From contig JAPFFF010000004.1 in the NCBI GenBank assembly GCA_039105265.1, positions 4,154,001-4,218,000 on the forward strand: a DNA stretch of 64,000 nt, in the 5' to 3' direction. The notes beneath the pieces are model-generated. The model ran no database searches and was not told where the DNA came from. It saw nothing but the letters and a program-made list of their open reading frames with translations. The translations under genes were made by a program, and so were the position numbers. This document shows, piece by piece, positions 1 through 10,122 of this stretch (its first letter is position 1; every line of letters begins with the position of its first letter). Source of the DNA: Tritrichomonas musculus. Taxonomy: Eukaryota; Parabasalia; Tritrichomonadida; Tritrichomonadidae.

Positions 1-1206
1 TATCCATGCTTCCATTGTTTGGTCATTCAAGAAAGGTTCTAAACCAATATCTCCATTTTGAACAAATGGTAAATTTAGTCTATCTTGCATCGATAATTGT
101 TCAATATCTCTCGCTGTGTATGTTGTTCCTTCCCATTCTATTGACCAATTATTATCAGTAGCTCTATGTATTCTATCTGTCATCTCAATATCAGCTGGCC
201 TTATTAGAGTCCTTCGTCGAAATATATTATTATGGATAATGAGTTGGTTATTATAAAACAAATCATACACATTAAACCACTCTCTTCCATGATATTGGAT
301 ACGTAAGATATCAGGATGACTAGCAACTAATGCATTTCGTTCTTCTCTTGTCAAATCAGCTATGTCTTCTAAGGTATACTGAGTTCCAGCAATATCAATA
401 ACAGGAACTTGATTCCTAAGTGCAATCGTAGTTGATGCCGTATTTGTCATTGTAGTCTGTGGTACAGTTATATCTGTTCGAATCTCATCTGTTTCATCTG
501 TAACAACTTGTGGCTGAACTTCTCTATGAGTTCTCACTAATGATTGTTCAGTGGTTGTGATAGTATTTGTTGCATTATCAGTATCATTATCAGTTATTGT
601 AATCGAGGATGAATTAATATTTAATGTTTCAGTTCCATTTGTATCTGGTCTATTCCTAAAGAAGTGTAAGACATTCGAACCAAGTGTAGCAATAGCATTT
701 CCTAACTGAGTCAGTGCATGTGTTGTTGAAAGGACAACCTGTGTTGCTGAAAAGGTTCCTATAGCTCTTGCAATAGGATTTTGAACAGTTGTTGTTATTG
801 GCAAAAATCTTTCCATAGTCATCTTATCAGCCTTCAAATCAACATTCACCAAAAACTTACCTTGAAAGCCACTACCTCCATCACCAGGATAACCACCCCC
901 GCCTCCTCCTCCACTTCCTCCTGGACCAGGGAAAGGTCTTGTTTGATACGTGTTGATTCGTAAATTATTATCTGTCATATTTAATGTTGATGCTGCTGCA
1001 TAAATTTGAAAACCAAGGTTTACTAATTGTAATACAGTATTCATTACTGTCATAAATTTTTGTATTTCTGCTACGTATTCATTATATAGTGACTGAACTC
1101 TCATTTGTTCTACAATGTTATTAACTATCTCTCGTAAAACAGCATATTCATAACCTAATGTATCAACAGTTCCTCCAACAACATTTAAATCTCGGCGCAT
1201 AGTCAT
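1..1206 (-). CDS. Maverick protein of unknown function, C-terminus outside window
   Basis: An uninterrupted reading frame of 402 codons enters from the left edge and starts at ATG 1206 (alternative ATG 1200). The start overlaps the stop of the upstream gene as ATGA (1206-1203), which supports this start. The first about 60 residues are predicted helical and hydrophobic (a VLREIVNNIVEQ-type stretch). A Gly-rich loop (about residues 85-105) follows, then a Thr/Asn-rich segment. Near the visible end two related segments occur, each with G-T-x-Y-T, then D-I, then a conserved Leu and Arg, so a repeated small fold is likely. I do not recognise the family. Its place beside the large membrane/linker protein suggests a virion or assembly role, which is inference. 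Confidence 0.7.
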   Translation of the reverse strand, partial: MTMRRDLNVVGGTVDTLGYEYAVLREIVNNIVEQMRVQSLYNEYVAEIQKFMTVMNTVLQLVNLGFQIYAAASTLNMTDNNLRINTYQTRPFPGPGGSGGGGGGGYPGDGGSGFQGKFLVNVDLKADKMTMERFLPITTTVQNPIARAIGTFSATQVVLSTTHALTQLGNAIATLGSNVLHFFRNRPDTNGTETLNINSSSITITDNDTDNATNTITTTEQSLVRTHREVQPQVVTDETDEIRTDITVPQTTMTNTASTTIALRNQVPVIDIAGTQYTLEDIADLTREERNALVASHPDILRIQYHGREWFNVYDLFYNNQLIIHNNIFRRRTLIRPADIEMTDRIHRATDNNWSIEWEGTTYTARDIEQLSMQDRLNLPFVQNGDIGLEPFLNDQTMEAWI

Positions 1207-4200
1207 AATATAATCAGCCCATATAATCTTTGATATATATTATTATTATAGTCTGTTGATATACAAGTGCATTTTCTAGGATCTGGCTCTACTTCATAAA
1301 ATTGTTGATATATAATTATATGAAATGGGTTTGTACCAAAACTATCTAGCTCAAAATAGTTCTTCTCTATATAGATAGCAATATTTTTATTCACATCTGC
1401 TGAGAGAATAGACATACCAGATTCGAATCTTTTTTCTCTATAACAACTAAACAATTCAAGGACCTGATTATTTCCATAAGTTTTAACATATTCTGATGTT
1501 ACCGCTCCTGCAACAAGATTACAATCCCACTGTATTGTCGTAATACGCTCTTTTATGTCTAAATCACATTTAACATATAAGGCTGTTTTATTCAACTTTT
1601 TTGGTGCTGAAACTGATATCACTAAAACATCGTAATCCTCATCATCTTTTGTGTATTTTTTTCTTCTTCCCTTACCACCATCATCCCAAAATGCATCCAC
1701 TCCTTCAGTAACTTCACTTCCATCTTTATTTATGATTCTCCAATTCTTGAGATATGGGTACAATATTTCTGCGAAATTAAGTGAAGAATGGTCTTCAGGC
1801 ATATCAGGATATATAGTTTCTTTCATCCATTTTACCATTTTGTCATAATGCTTGACAACAAACTCTGGTGACCCCCAATTTTTTTCTCCAATTGATATCT
1901 TTGCTAAACAGTTATTGATACAATTATTACCGTTCCATTTCTCACCATCCCATGTTAATTCCCAATAGTGTCCAAATAAGTAATCTCTAAACTTAAATAC
2001 CATATTAAGTGGTAAATTATAATTAGGGTCAATATCCCATCTCATACGATAATATTCACTATCTTCATCAATAATATCCGGCTTATATAAATATAATTGA
2101 TCTGATTCTTTTAATGTAAAATATTTAGAGTCAGTAGAAGGAGTTGATATCTCATTATTCATAACCTTGTAGTCTACTACTTTTGCATTATATTCTTGTC
2201 TAAATATTTCTAATAACTCATAATCAATATCAATATCTATCTTATTTCCATCAGGGTCTACTATAGAATCTTCTGCTAATGTACGAGCATAAGCAATGGG
2301 AACTGGATCACCACCTGTTAATTTAATCATAATATATTCAAATCCATTAAAGAGTTTTTCAGCGATTGGACATATTACATACAAAACTGCAAGAGCTCCG
2401 ATAGAAACTGCTGCACCACCCAAGACGAAAGCTATTATTGTAATCCTCACCATATGTGGACAATTTTCCCAAAATGTTCCTTTACCATCATTATCTTCAC
2501 CTGTAAAGAATAAATATGTATCATTACCAAACTTCTTAACTCCATTCCATAAAGCTATAAATGGTCTTTTAATTAACTTCCAGACGTTTCCCCAGAATCC
2601 TTCCCATGATGTACATGCAACATTAACTTCTTTATATCCTTTCTTTTTCAACTCATCAACTGTTTTAGTAGTTGGTGTGATTTCCTTAAAACCCTCTAGC
2701 ATTTCTTCAAAGTCAGGGTCTATTTCACCAACAAAATTTTCTATTTCACTGTCATAGTTAGTTACTTTAAATACTATATTTTCTTCTTTTATCTCCCCTG
2801 TAAGTGCGTCTTTTAGGTTTCGATACCCTTCAAACACAATACATTTAAAATGAGACCAAAGAAAATAATATATATTATATAATGTTTTCAGGGTTTGAAT
2901 AAAGGCGTAGTCGATTGTTTTATAGGTTAATTTAAAAGACATTTTAGCAAGATATAGAGTAGTCGAAATTATATTATACAATAAGCTTTTTATCCATCCA
3001 ATTGTCTTTTTACTATATAACCAATACTTAGATACATTGATTGTGAGTTCTTCAGGGGCATTATTAACTGGAATCTTATTTGTTATCAAATTCTTTAATT
3101 CATCAGTAGTGGGAATTTCATAAACCATATCATCTTGGTTAACTAACTCCTTTGGTGGCTCAGTTGGAGTAGGTGTAGGAGTAGGAGTAGGTTCAGGTGT
3201 AGGAGTAGGAGTTGTTTCATCAATTTCTATTTTAACCTCATGTATTTCAGGTTCACCAGTTGTTTTATTAATTAAGCACATAGAAGTATTTCCACCTGTT
3301 AAGTTCAAGAGGGTCTCATAAGATATAGTTTGATCATTTAACGCATCTATCCATTTAGTAATATTAGCAGCTGTTGTATTTGTTTTATTAACAAAGTCTT
3401 TCATGTTAGTTATGTTAGTCTCATTGACATCATAGGTAGTTTCATTAGTAGTTTCATTAACCTTTTCATCAACATATTTAACAGGTTCTACCTCAGTAAA
3501 ATTAACAGTATTATTTGCTATCCATTTAGATATATTTTCATTACTTGTACTTATATCTTGTATTATAGCGTCCATACTTTCTGGTTTCTTGTCCTCCGTT
3601 TCATAAGTTAAGGCTTGAGTAGTTTTATCTACATGTTCAACAATTATTTTTAAATCAGATAGTTTAGACCAATCGATACTAGGTGCAATTGCATTATTTA
3701 CATCATCTATATTTTTAATCATTAAGTTCATTACATTTAGCATACCTTGATGATTCTGTGTAAGTGCTTCTATTAGTTTCTTGTGTGTACTAACATCATA
3801 TGATTCTGTTATTATTTCTTTATCATTTACCTCACCTGTAAAATAGTTTAATGTAGCACCAGGTGCAATACCAGAATCTACGTCATCCTTCATTTTAGCT
3901 AGAAAGGTATGTAAATTAGTAGCACTATCTCGTAGTCTTTCATAGAGCTTATTGAAGCTTGCACAATATTGTATTTTTGGTGTCAGTGTACCGTTAGTAT
4001 TCCATGTATAAATGCCCTTCCCTGCCATAAGATTAAGCGCACCAAAGTTTTCGAATCCATTTTTTTCGAAATAATCACCAACTATTTTTTCATCTATTTC
4101 AGCTTTGTTGTAGATACAATTAAATTGCACCATTTCGCCAGGTTCAATAGTGTTTTCAATGTTTAGTCGTTTACCATCTTCTTCATCAATAGTGATTTCT

Positions 4201-4262
4201 ATATCATTTGATTTGAGTTTATATGCTTCCTTGCTCTTTGCAGAATACAGTGCCAAAGACAT
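1203..4262 (-). CDS. Large Maverick protein with PT-rich linker and membrane segment (unknown, spike-like)
   Basis: This frame encodes about 1020 residues; ATG 4304 would add 14 residues but would overlap the divergent gene starting at 4281, so ATG 4262 (followed by SLALYSAKSKE) is preferred. The N-terminal third is Asn/Thr-rich with many short NET repeats. A Pro-Thr linker of about 20 residues lies near nt 3150-3212. Hydrophobic stretches follow, the clearest at nt 2350-2460 (IIAFVLGGAAVSIGALAVL), which looks like a real membrane helix. The C-terminal 350 residues look globular. The stop TGA overlaps the next ATG. The architecture (low-complexity head, PT linker, membrane segment) would suit an envelope or spike-like protein, but no family is recognised. 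Confidence 0.7.
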   Translation of the reverse strand: MSLALYSAKSKEAYKLKSNDIEITIDEEDGKRLNIENTIEPGEMVQFNCIYNKAEIDEKIVGDYFEKNGFENFGALNLMAGKGIYTWNTNGTLTPKIQYCASFNKLYERLRDSATNLHTFLAKMKDDVDSGIAPGATLNYFTGEVNDKEIITESYDVSTHKKLIEALTQNHQGMLNVMNLMIKNIDDVNNAIAPSIDWSKLSDLKIIVEHVDKTTQALTYETEDKKPESMDAIIQDISTSNENISKWIANNTVNFTEVEPVKYVDEKVNETTNETTYDVNETNITNMKDFVNKTNTTAANITKWIDALNDQTISYETLLNLTGGNTSMCLINKTTGEPEIHEVKIEIDETTPTPTPEPTPTPTPTPTEPPKELVNQDDMVYEIPTTDELKNLITNKIPVNNAPEELTINVSKYWLYSKKTIGWIKSLLYNIISTTLYLAKMSFKLTYKTIDYAFIQTLKTLYNIYYFLWSHFKCIVFEGYRNLKDALTGEIKEENIVFKVTNYDSEIENFVGEIDPDFEEMLEGFKEITPTTKTVDELKKKGYKEVNVACTSWEGFWGNVWKLIKRPFIALWNGVKKFGNDTYLFFTGEDNDGKGTFWENCPHMVRITIIAFVLGGAAVSIGALAVLYVICPIAEKLFNGFEYIMIKLTGGDPVPIAYARTLAEDSIVDPDGNKIDIDIDYELLEIFRQEYNAKVVDYKVMNNEISTPSTDSKYFTLKESDQLYLYKPDIIDEDSEYYRMRWDIDPNYNLPLNMVFKFRDYLFGHYWELTWDGEKWNGNNCINNCLAKISIGEKNWGSPEFVVKHYDKMVKWMKETIYPDMPEDHSSLNFAEILYPYLKNWRIINKDGSEVTEGVDAFWDDGGKGRRKKYTKDDEDYDVLVISVSAPKKLNKTALYVKCDLDIKERITTIQWDCNLVAGAVTSEYVKTYGNNQVLELFSCYREKRFESGMSILSADVNKNIAIYIEKNYFELDSFGTNPFHIIIYQQFYEVEPDPRKCTCISTDYNNNIYQRLYGLIIL

Positions 4263-4280
4263 TTTATCAGAAATTAAATT

Positions 4281-5012
4281 ATGTTGTATAGTGTTCAGAG
4301 TCAACCAGTTAATTACAATACGGTAAGACTTAATATTGATATCCCATGGAAATGTCCATACGTGAAGTACTATGTTTCATCTATTAATACCAAAGCCAAC
4401 ATATTAATGACAACTGCGGAAGATTATTTAATATTTACTACATCAAAGAGTGAGGTACGAATTGATTTCGAGGAGATGTATACCTATTCATTTGGATATC
4501 TAGTCAAATTTCTAAATTCTCGTCAGACTACTATCACCTTCAAGAATATCAATAACAGAACCATATCATTAACACCTACTGAAAATATTACATTCAAGGA
4601 AGGAAGTCATAGAGCAAAATTGATTACTGGTTTGTTCAACTGCAAGGAATTTGATGTAAAAGCTAATGAAGAAAAAAATGTACCTGATCTACCTATACTT
4701 GATTTTGCCAATAAGTTGTATTTAGTTTCATTACAGGGGGTAGCAACTCATTCATCAATTGGAGACCAAGAATATACCCCAAGCATCCTTGCAAACATTG
4801 ACACAATGATAATGGATCAAGAGGCAATGATAGTTAACTATGACATGACTAAGCCAATAAAAATAAAAGTTAATACGGATTCATTAAAATATTTGGAAAT
4901 GAGATTAGTTGATTTCATGTTTCAACCAGTAATATTAAAATCTCCTCTCTTCATTACTTTAAAAATAAAACCAAGCCAAGAGGCTGATATATATGACATC
5001 CTTACTAAATGA
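4281..5012 (+). CDS. Candidate minor capsid (penton-like) protein
   Basis: A 243-residue protein transcribed divergently from the large - strand gene; only 18 bp separate the two starts if the neighbour begins at 4262, so a shared bidirectional promoter is likely. It is rich in beta-strand-like alternation with no signal peptide or membrane helix. The C-terminal segment (LEMRLVDFMFQPV, then SPLFITLKIK) resembles the closing strands of single jelly-roll penton proteins known from Polintons and virophages. That is a by-eye match and not proof. The stop overlaps the converging nuclease gene (5005-5328) by 8 bp. A structure prediction would decide the call. Confidence 0.55.
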   Translation: MLYSVQSQPVNYNTVRLNIDIPWKCPYVKYYVSSINTKANILMTTAEDYLIFTTSKSEVRIDFEEMYTYSFGYLVKFLNSRQTTITFKNINNRTISLTPTENITFKEGSHRAKLITGLFNCKEFDVKANEEKNVPDLPILDFANKLYLVSLQGVATHSSIGDQEYTPSILANIDTMIMDQEAMIVNYDMTKPIKIKVNTDSLKYLEMRLVDFMFQPVILKSPLFITLKIKPSQEADIYDILTK

Positions 5013-5328
5013 TAGCTCTGGGACAATGATATTGGATATAAGTCCTAATAATATATATCATTTCATTCACATTCCCAACAAAGTACTCATTTCCTATAAA
5101 TGCTGTTCCATCTCTTGTTGTTGCTCTCGTATAATTTTCTTCAAATATTGTTATTAATTCTTTTTCCACTTTTACTGAATCACTTACTGCTTCAATTATA
5201 TATACTTCGCTGTCTTTTGGATATTGTCCCATTCTTGTTGCAATCTTATTTGTTCTACCAATTTTGTATACAGGTTGATTAGAATAAGAAAATTCCCTTT
5301 CACGAATCAAATATATGTATTCTACCAT
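5005..5328 (-). CDS. Small GIY-YIG / T5orf172-like nuclease
   Basis: This 107-residue protein starts MVEYIYLIRERE and continues with PVYKIGRT, then R-x-x-Y-P-K, a conserved Glu in VEKELI and G-x-E-Y-F near residue 80. This order (YLI, YKIGRT, Arg, Glu, EYF) is the T5orf172/MUG113 branch of the GIY-YIG nuclease superfamily, common in phages and large DNA viruses. The expected role is DNA nicking or cleavage, either homing-like or in element maintenance. It converges on the penton candidate with an 8-bp overlap and is divergent from the polymerase (start 5384). Length fits a stand-alone catalytic domain. Confidence 0.7.
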   Translation of the reverse strand: MVEYIYLIREREFSYSNQPVYKIGRTNKIATRMGQYPKDSEVYIIEAVSDSVKVEKELITIFEENYTRATTRDGTAFIGNEYFVGNVNEMIYIIRTYIQYHCPRAII

Positions 5329-5383
5329 TTTAGGGTTAATAAATATTTAGCGTGATATTTTTTTATTTCTTATTTACACTTAA

Positions 5384-8300
5384 ATGACATACCTCTTTGA
5401 TATATCAGTTGACCTCTATTCGACTGCAAGAACGGAAGCAAGAAAAGAGTATAAGCAAAGGGTGAAAGACGTAAGAGACAAACGAAAGTTCAAGAAATAT
5501 TTGAAAGAATTCATGACCAAGGCTAAGAAAGAAATATCATTTGACATAGATATAGGTGATGATGAAGATAAGAGACTTGCTTTCACTGAAACATTAAGAC
5601 AATTACACAAAGAGAATAAAAAGAATATAGTAGTAAAAAGCGAATCATTAGGTGGTGAGGAATACAAATGGTTTACACTTTCCAAGGCACGAAGATTAGA
5701 TTCAACAATAGGACATATATCAGGGACAATAGACTTGAATGATGACTGTTCAGACAATAATCCTTGGGTTGGCAATGTATTCATCCCTGCAAAATACCAG
5801 TTGCTCTTCATTAAAAATAGAAAGAGAGGCAAGCAAACATCATTCACTATTAATAAAGAAGATAATAAAGGTAAGTTGTATGAAGAAGAAGTTGAAGTCG
5901 ACGAAGATTATCGCGATAATCCAGAAGGTGGATTCTTCCCTTATATTAATCTTTCTGATTTAGACTTATCACAGTACCAAATATTCAAGACAGTTGATAA
6001 GAAGAACTATAAAGACAATTGTTTGGTATATGCTTGCATTCAGTCTGGAGTATTCACTGATGAGGAAATTAATTATTTACGCTTTATGGTCAAGACTAGG
6101 TTAATCCCCAATAACTTGATATACGATATAGCCAAGCAGTTTAAATGCCATTTTGTTGTAAGAAGGATTAATGAGGGAAAAGATGTAGTAAACCAACAAG
6201 AAATAAAAATAGATACAAGAAAGAGACCATGGGCCAAAGAGTTTGACCGAATTGTTGACTTATTACTGTACAAGAACCATTACATGATATATAAACCCCT
6301 AAATGGTGTTAAACCTATGGCAATATTTCGCAAGCTATTTAAAGAAGGAAAGTTCAGAGAAATAAAGTCCTGTGAAATGAATATCTTAGCAACGAATGAA
6401 TACAACTCTCACTTAGCGGATTATACGGACCTTGAATATGATCCTGAATTGTGCTGTAAACTAATAGATTCATCAGAGACGAAAAAGGAGAGAGAGTGGA
6501 GTAGGATTTATTATTCTGATTTTGAAACTAATACCACTGTATCACCCCATATGCCTTATCTAAATATTACTGTGTACAGGACCAAAGAGTTAATTCATAA
6601 AATGATATTTGATGGAACCAATATCGCTGACAGATTACTAAAGTCATTGGAGAACAATTCTCTCATTTACTTCCATAACCTTAAATATGATGCTTGTTTC
6701 TTTATAAATACTCCTGGATGGGATGTACAAATAACAGAGAGAAGTGGAACGATTCTGCAAATAGTCATGACAAAGTATAAACCTAACAAGAGATTAACTT
6801 TCCGCAATAGCTACTCTATCATCCCTGCTGCATTAGCTTCATTTGGTAAGATGTTTCAGTTACCAGTTCATAAAGAGGTAATGGCATATAAAATATATAC
6901 TGAAAGGAACATAAATAGGAAAACTGTCTCTGCGCTTGAATTTCAACTACAGTATTACTTAGAGAACCAAGACAAGAAACCATTGACACAGATAAAACAA
7001 GACTGGAAGCAATTAATAGATAATGCAAAAGCTTGTGGTGCATATGTTGGAGGAGCTATTGATATTATGAAGTATGCTATCTATTATTGCAAACTGGATT
7101 GCATAGTATTAATGAAGGGAGTAGAGAAATTTAATAGAGATCTGGTAGAAGTATTTAAGCAGACGAAGACAAAGATGCTTGATGTCCATAACTTTATATC
7201 CATTAGCTCTATTGGCTACTATTATGCATATAAATTTGGTTGCTTTGATGGGTGTTATCAACTTAGTGGTAAACCACAAAACTTCATTCAGAGATGCGTT
7301 AGTGGAGGTAGAACAATGACAGCTAATAATGAAAAGCAATATATAGAGGAAAGGATACAAGATTTTGATGCAGTCAGTTTATATCCTAGTGCAATGAGTA
7401 TTATGTCTGGTGTACCTAAAGGAGTGCCTGAAGTAATTCGCCTGGAGGCCTCAGGTACTAATCGTGCGGGCCCATCGGATATGTTTACAAAGGAATTATT
7501 AGATTTTGATCAGTTCTTCATTGAAATCAATATCAAGAAGATCAAGTGCAAGGCTGACAAACCATATAAATTTGGTCAAATATTTAGTAGGAATGATCAA
7601 GGGTCAAAAATATTTAACAACAAATCAACAATTATTACATAGACAAGAGAGCTTTTATGGACTTGATGGAATGATTTCGATTATGAGTTTATTAGAGGAT
7701 ATTACTTTGACAAAGGATTCAACAACAAGATTAATGTATTTATAGAGAAATTGTTCAATCTAAGAAGGAGATAAAGATGCTAACAATCCATTGCAACAAA
7801 CCATTAAATTACTTCTTAATTCTATTTACGGAAAATCTATCCTAAAGGCAACAACAACTGAAACTAAATGTATACCAAAAGATAAAGCCATTAAATATAT
7901 ATGGAAGAACTATAATTACATAACAGAGGTGATAGAGAACAAGTCAATTGATAATGTATATGTTAAGAAGGTTAAACCAATAAACAGTCATTTTAATTTA
8001 CCTCATTTTGGTGCTAGTGTCTTGTCATGGAGCAAACATCTTATGAATAGGGTAATGAGTACTGCTGAGCAAAATGGAATAGACATCTACTATACAGATA
8101 CAGATAGTGTACACGTTAGAGAAATAGATGTACCAAGGATAGCTGAGGTGTTCAAGAAAAAATATGGGAAGGAGTTGATTGGTAAGAAGATGACACAGTT
8201 TCATTGTGACTTTGATTCGTTTAATGGTGCTGTCGGTAGTGTTCATTCCAGGAAATTAATAGCATTAGGAAAGAAAAGTTACTTAGATATCCTAGTTGAT

Positions 8301-8525
8301 GAAAAAGGTAATGAAGGCTATCACATTAGATTAAAAGGAATACCAAAACAAGTTATCCTGAACAAAGCAAAACGAATGGGTATAACAATTGAGCAACTAT
8401 ATGAGAAACTTTATGATGGAGAGGAAATTACATTTAACCTCCTTGATGGTGCTAACTGTTTTAGAAAATCTTCCTCTTTCCAACAAGTAAATCTTCCTGT
8501 ATTTGAACGAAGAATCAAATTCTAA
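5384..8525 (+). pseudogene. Protein-primed family B DNA polymerase (pPolB), frameshifted
   Basis: The main frame (5384-7642) contains the exonuclease motifs DFETN (about residue 378), FHNLKYDACFF (about 430) and YCKLD (about 570), and polymerase motif A as DFDAVSLYPS (about 660). Motif B (KLLLNSIYGKS, nt 7803-7837), motif C (YYTDTDS, nt 8090-8110) and the KSYLD thumb motif follow in another frame open to 8525. The N-terminal region has a DNCLVYA segment (about residue 213) resembling the OTU-like N-terminal part reported for some Polinton polymerases; that match is weak. Between 7620 and 7790 the frame changes at least three times. One change fits loss of a 5-nt GAATG repeat near 7670, another a small indel near 7764. 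The enzyme would replicate the element from a terminal protein. As written it cannot be made as one chain. Confidence 0.9.
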
Positions 8526-8588
8526 AAATCTTCATCTTATTTTTGGTTTGGGTGAAGAGGTGAATTGTCACCTATTTTTTGTCACCTT
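8525..8588 (+). repeat. Inverted repeat arm flanking the 8632-9675 gene (left)
   Basis: About 64 bp that recur as the reverse complement at 9769-9831 with few differences. It holds TTCATCTTATTTTTGG, GGTGAA and two GTCACC boxes. It lies between the polymerase stop and the next start, so it could act as a hairpin, a transcription boundary or a scar of cassette insertion. Confidence 0.85.
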
Positions 8589-8631
8589 TATTTTTTTAGT
8601 TAATTTTTTATCTTCCATTTACATAAACCTA

Positions 8632-9675
8632 ATGATAGCGCAAACAAATACACAAGATTGCCTCGTTCGACACTCGGAGAACGCGAGAGACTTCAATGTT
8701 AATGAATATCTTGTTGACCTAATACCTAAACCAATATCTGATGTAAATGGGAAAGTTGATAAGTATTATGATATTCATGGAAACCCTATTAAGCCTCTTG
8801 TGGAAGTTAGTTGTGAGAAGGAATTAAACACAAAGAGAATGATTATGAGGGATTTGCTAACCAATAACTATAATCCTGATGCCTATGATGTTAAGTTTGA
8901 GCACAACAATAAATATATCAAAGACGTTTTCACTATGATTTCAAGTCTTCCAAAGATAATGCCAATATCACAGACAAAACCATTTGAACCAATATTTAAT
9001 GAAATAGAAGTATTAAAGACAGATAGTGCAGAACTTAAGAAGTTTCTACGTAAAATGAATGTACAGTTTGTTGGTTATTATTGTGACCACAATGCTATGA
9101 ATGAGAAGTGTGATAAAGTAGTGATGAGTACAAGTGAACTTTTGGAGAGTGAAGACTTTGAGAAATATAAAGAGTTTATTGAAAGATACGCTAACTGTAT
9201 ATATGATGTATTCTGTTATTACTGGTATGATATGGAAAACAATAATAATCATGAGAGCTTAAGAAGTAAGGTTAATGAATTTCATATTGATTACAGTACC
9301 TTATTGAAGCTTAGATGCTGTATTACGAGGATTAATACTAAAATATTTAATATCAATTCAAGTTCCAATAAACGTTGCAGCAAGTGTGAGGCCAAACAGA
9401 GATTATATGAATATACTTTGCGTGAAGTTCAACGTATGAGAGCTGAACAGGAAGAAATCGATAGGCAGTTTGATGAGTCTGATTACGATTTAGCCAAGTT
9501 TATGCAGAACAATTATCCAAGCATTGATAGATTATTGTTAAAGGATGTTCAGCAGAGATATGCCAAAGAGTTTGGACAAAAATTAACCTTTGCTGAATTA
9601 ACAGATAGACTCGAACAGACAGGCAAATGGAAGATAACAAACGTTCATAGGACACAATATGTGAATAGAGTGTGA
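8632..9675 (+). CDS. Maverick protein of unknown function with a C-terminal winged-helix-like segment
   Basis: The frame is open from 8503, but the first 43 residues are encoded by the inverted repeat, so ATG 8632 (MIAQTNTQD) is preferred; this gives 347 residues. It is soluble and charged, with a Cys-containing middle (YYCDHNAMNEKCDK, RCSKCEAK) that could bind zinc. It ends in a basic helix-rich segment with LAKFMQNNYPSID, RYAKEFGQKL, then GKWKITNVHRTQY, resembling the winged-helix tail of plasmid/viral primase-helicases. No Walker or primase catalytic motif is present. It follows the polymerase on the same strand and is enclosed by inverted repeats, so a replication role is plausible but inferred. 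Confidence 0.65.
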   Translation: MIAQTNTQDCLVRHSENARDFNVNEYLVDLIPKPISDVNGKVDKYYDIHGNPIKPLVEVSCEKELNTKRMIMRDLLTNNYNPDAYDVKFEHNNKYIKDVFTMISSLPKIMPISQTKPFEPIFNEIEVLKTDSAELKKFLRKMNVQFVGYYCDHNAMNEKCDKVVMSTSELLESEDFEKYKEFIERYANCIYDVFCYYWYDMENNNNHESLRSKVNEFHIDYSTLLKLRCCITRINTKIFNINSSSNKRCSKCEAKQRLYEYTLREVQRMRAEQEEIDRQFDESDYDLAKFMQNNYPSIDRLLLKDVQQRYAKEFGQKLTFAELTDRLEQTGKWKITNVHRTQYVNRV

Positions 9676-9713
9676 AGGTGACAAAAATGTGGTGACAATT
9701 CACCTCTTCACCT
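9674..9713 (+). repeat. Partial extra copy of the inverted-repeat arm
   Basis: The sequence GAAGGTGACAAAAATGTGG followed by TGACAATTCACC appears directly after the stop of the 8632-9675 gene and again, almost identical, at 9768-9806. The right boundary of the cassette therefore carries two arm copies in direct order and the left boundary carries one. Confidence 0.8.
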
Positions 9714-9768
9714 AATGATCAAAAATACTAAAAAATCATCTTATATTTTTGTTTATCAGATGACTCTG

Positions 9769-9831
9769 AAGGTGACAAAAATGTGGTGACAGTTCACCTG
9801 TTCACCCAAACCAAAAATAAGATGAAGGTTT
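9769..9831 (-). repeat. Inverted repeat arm flanking the 8632-9675 gene (right)
   Basis: Reverse complement of 8525-8588, including GGTGAAC-GGTGAACTGTCACC and the CATCTTATTTTTGG core. It ends a few bases before the stop of the small basic protein gene (9839-10093), so it is also the 3' flank of the converging operon-like - strand gene series. Confidence 0.85.
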
Positions 9832-9838
9832 TTTGTTT

Positions 9839-10093
9839 TCATGCTTCTTTCTTCTCAGCAGTAACCATTACAGCAATTTTCTTCAATTCCTCTAACTCTT
9901 GCTTCTTTCTTTGTCTATATTCTTTTTGTTGTTGTCGTCTGGCTTCAAGTCTTTCTTCAGGGGTATTATATTTACTCTTCCTGCCTCTTTTCGGGGTATC
10001 CATTGACGTCAGATTCTCACTTGACTTCGATTTGGACAATTTCTTTATTACTTCTGTTTTCTTGAATTGGTTTAGGTCTATTTTACTCGTCAT
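9839..10093 (-). CDS. Small basic bZIP/AT-hook-like DNA-binding protein
   Basis: 84 residues. The centre has PKRGRKSKY, an AT-hook-like element, followed by a strongly basic helix (ERLEARRQQQKEYRQRKKQE) and a short Leu-containing helix (LEELKKIAVMV). The basic region resembles that of bZIP proteins, and similar small proteins with a Y-x-T-x-E-E-R lead occur in large DNA viruses and Polintons. A role in DNA packaging or transcription is likely but unproven. TTATCAA lies directly upstream of the ATG (10095-10101). Confidence 0.7.
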   Translation of the reverse strand: MTSKIDLNQFKKTEVIKKLSKSKSSENLTSMDTPKRGRKSKYNTPEERLEARRQQQKEYRQRKKQELEELKKIAVMVTAEKKEA

Positions 10094-10122
10094 TTTGATA
10101 AAAATAAAAAAACAAATAATAA

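Noticed and set aside
2296-2757. 153-residue + strand ORF opposite the large Maverick gene
   Set aside because: Antisense shadow of 1203-4262, which has clear protein-like structure.
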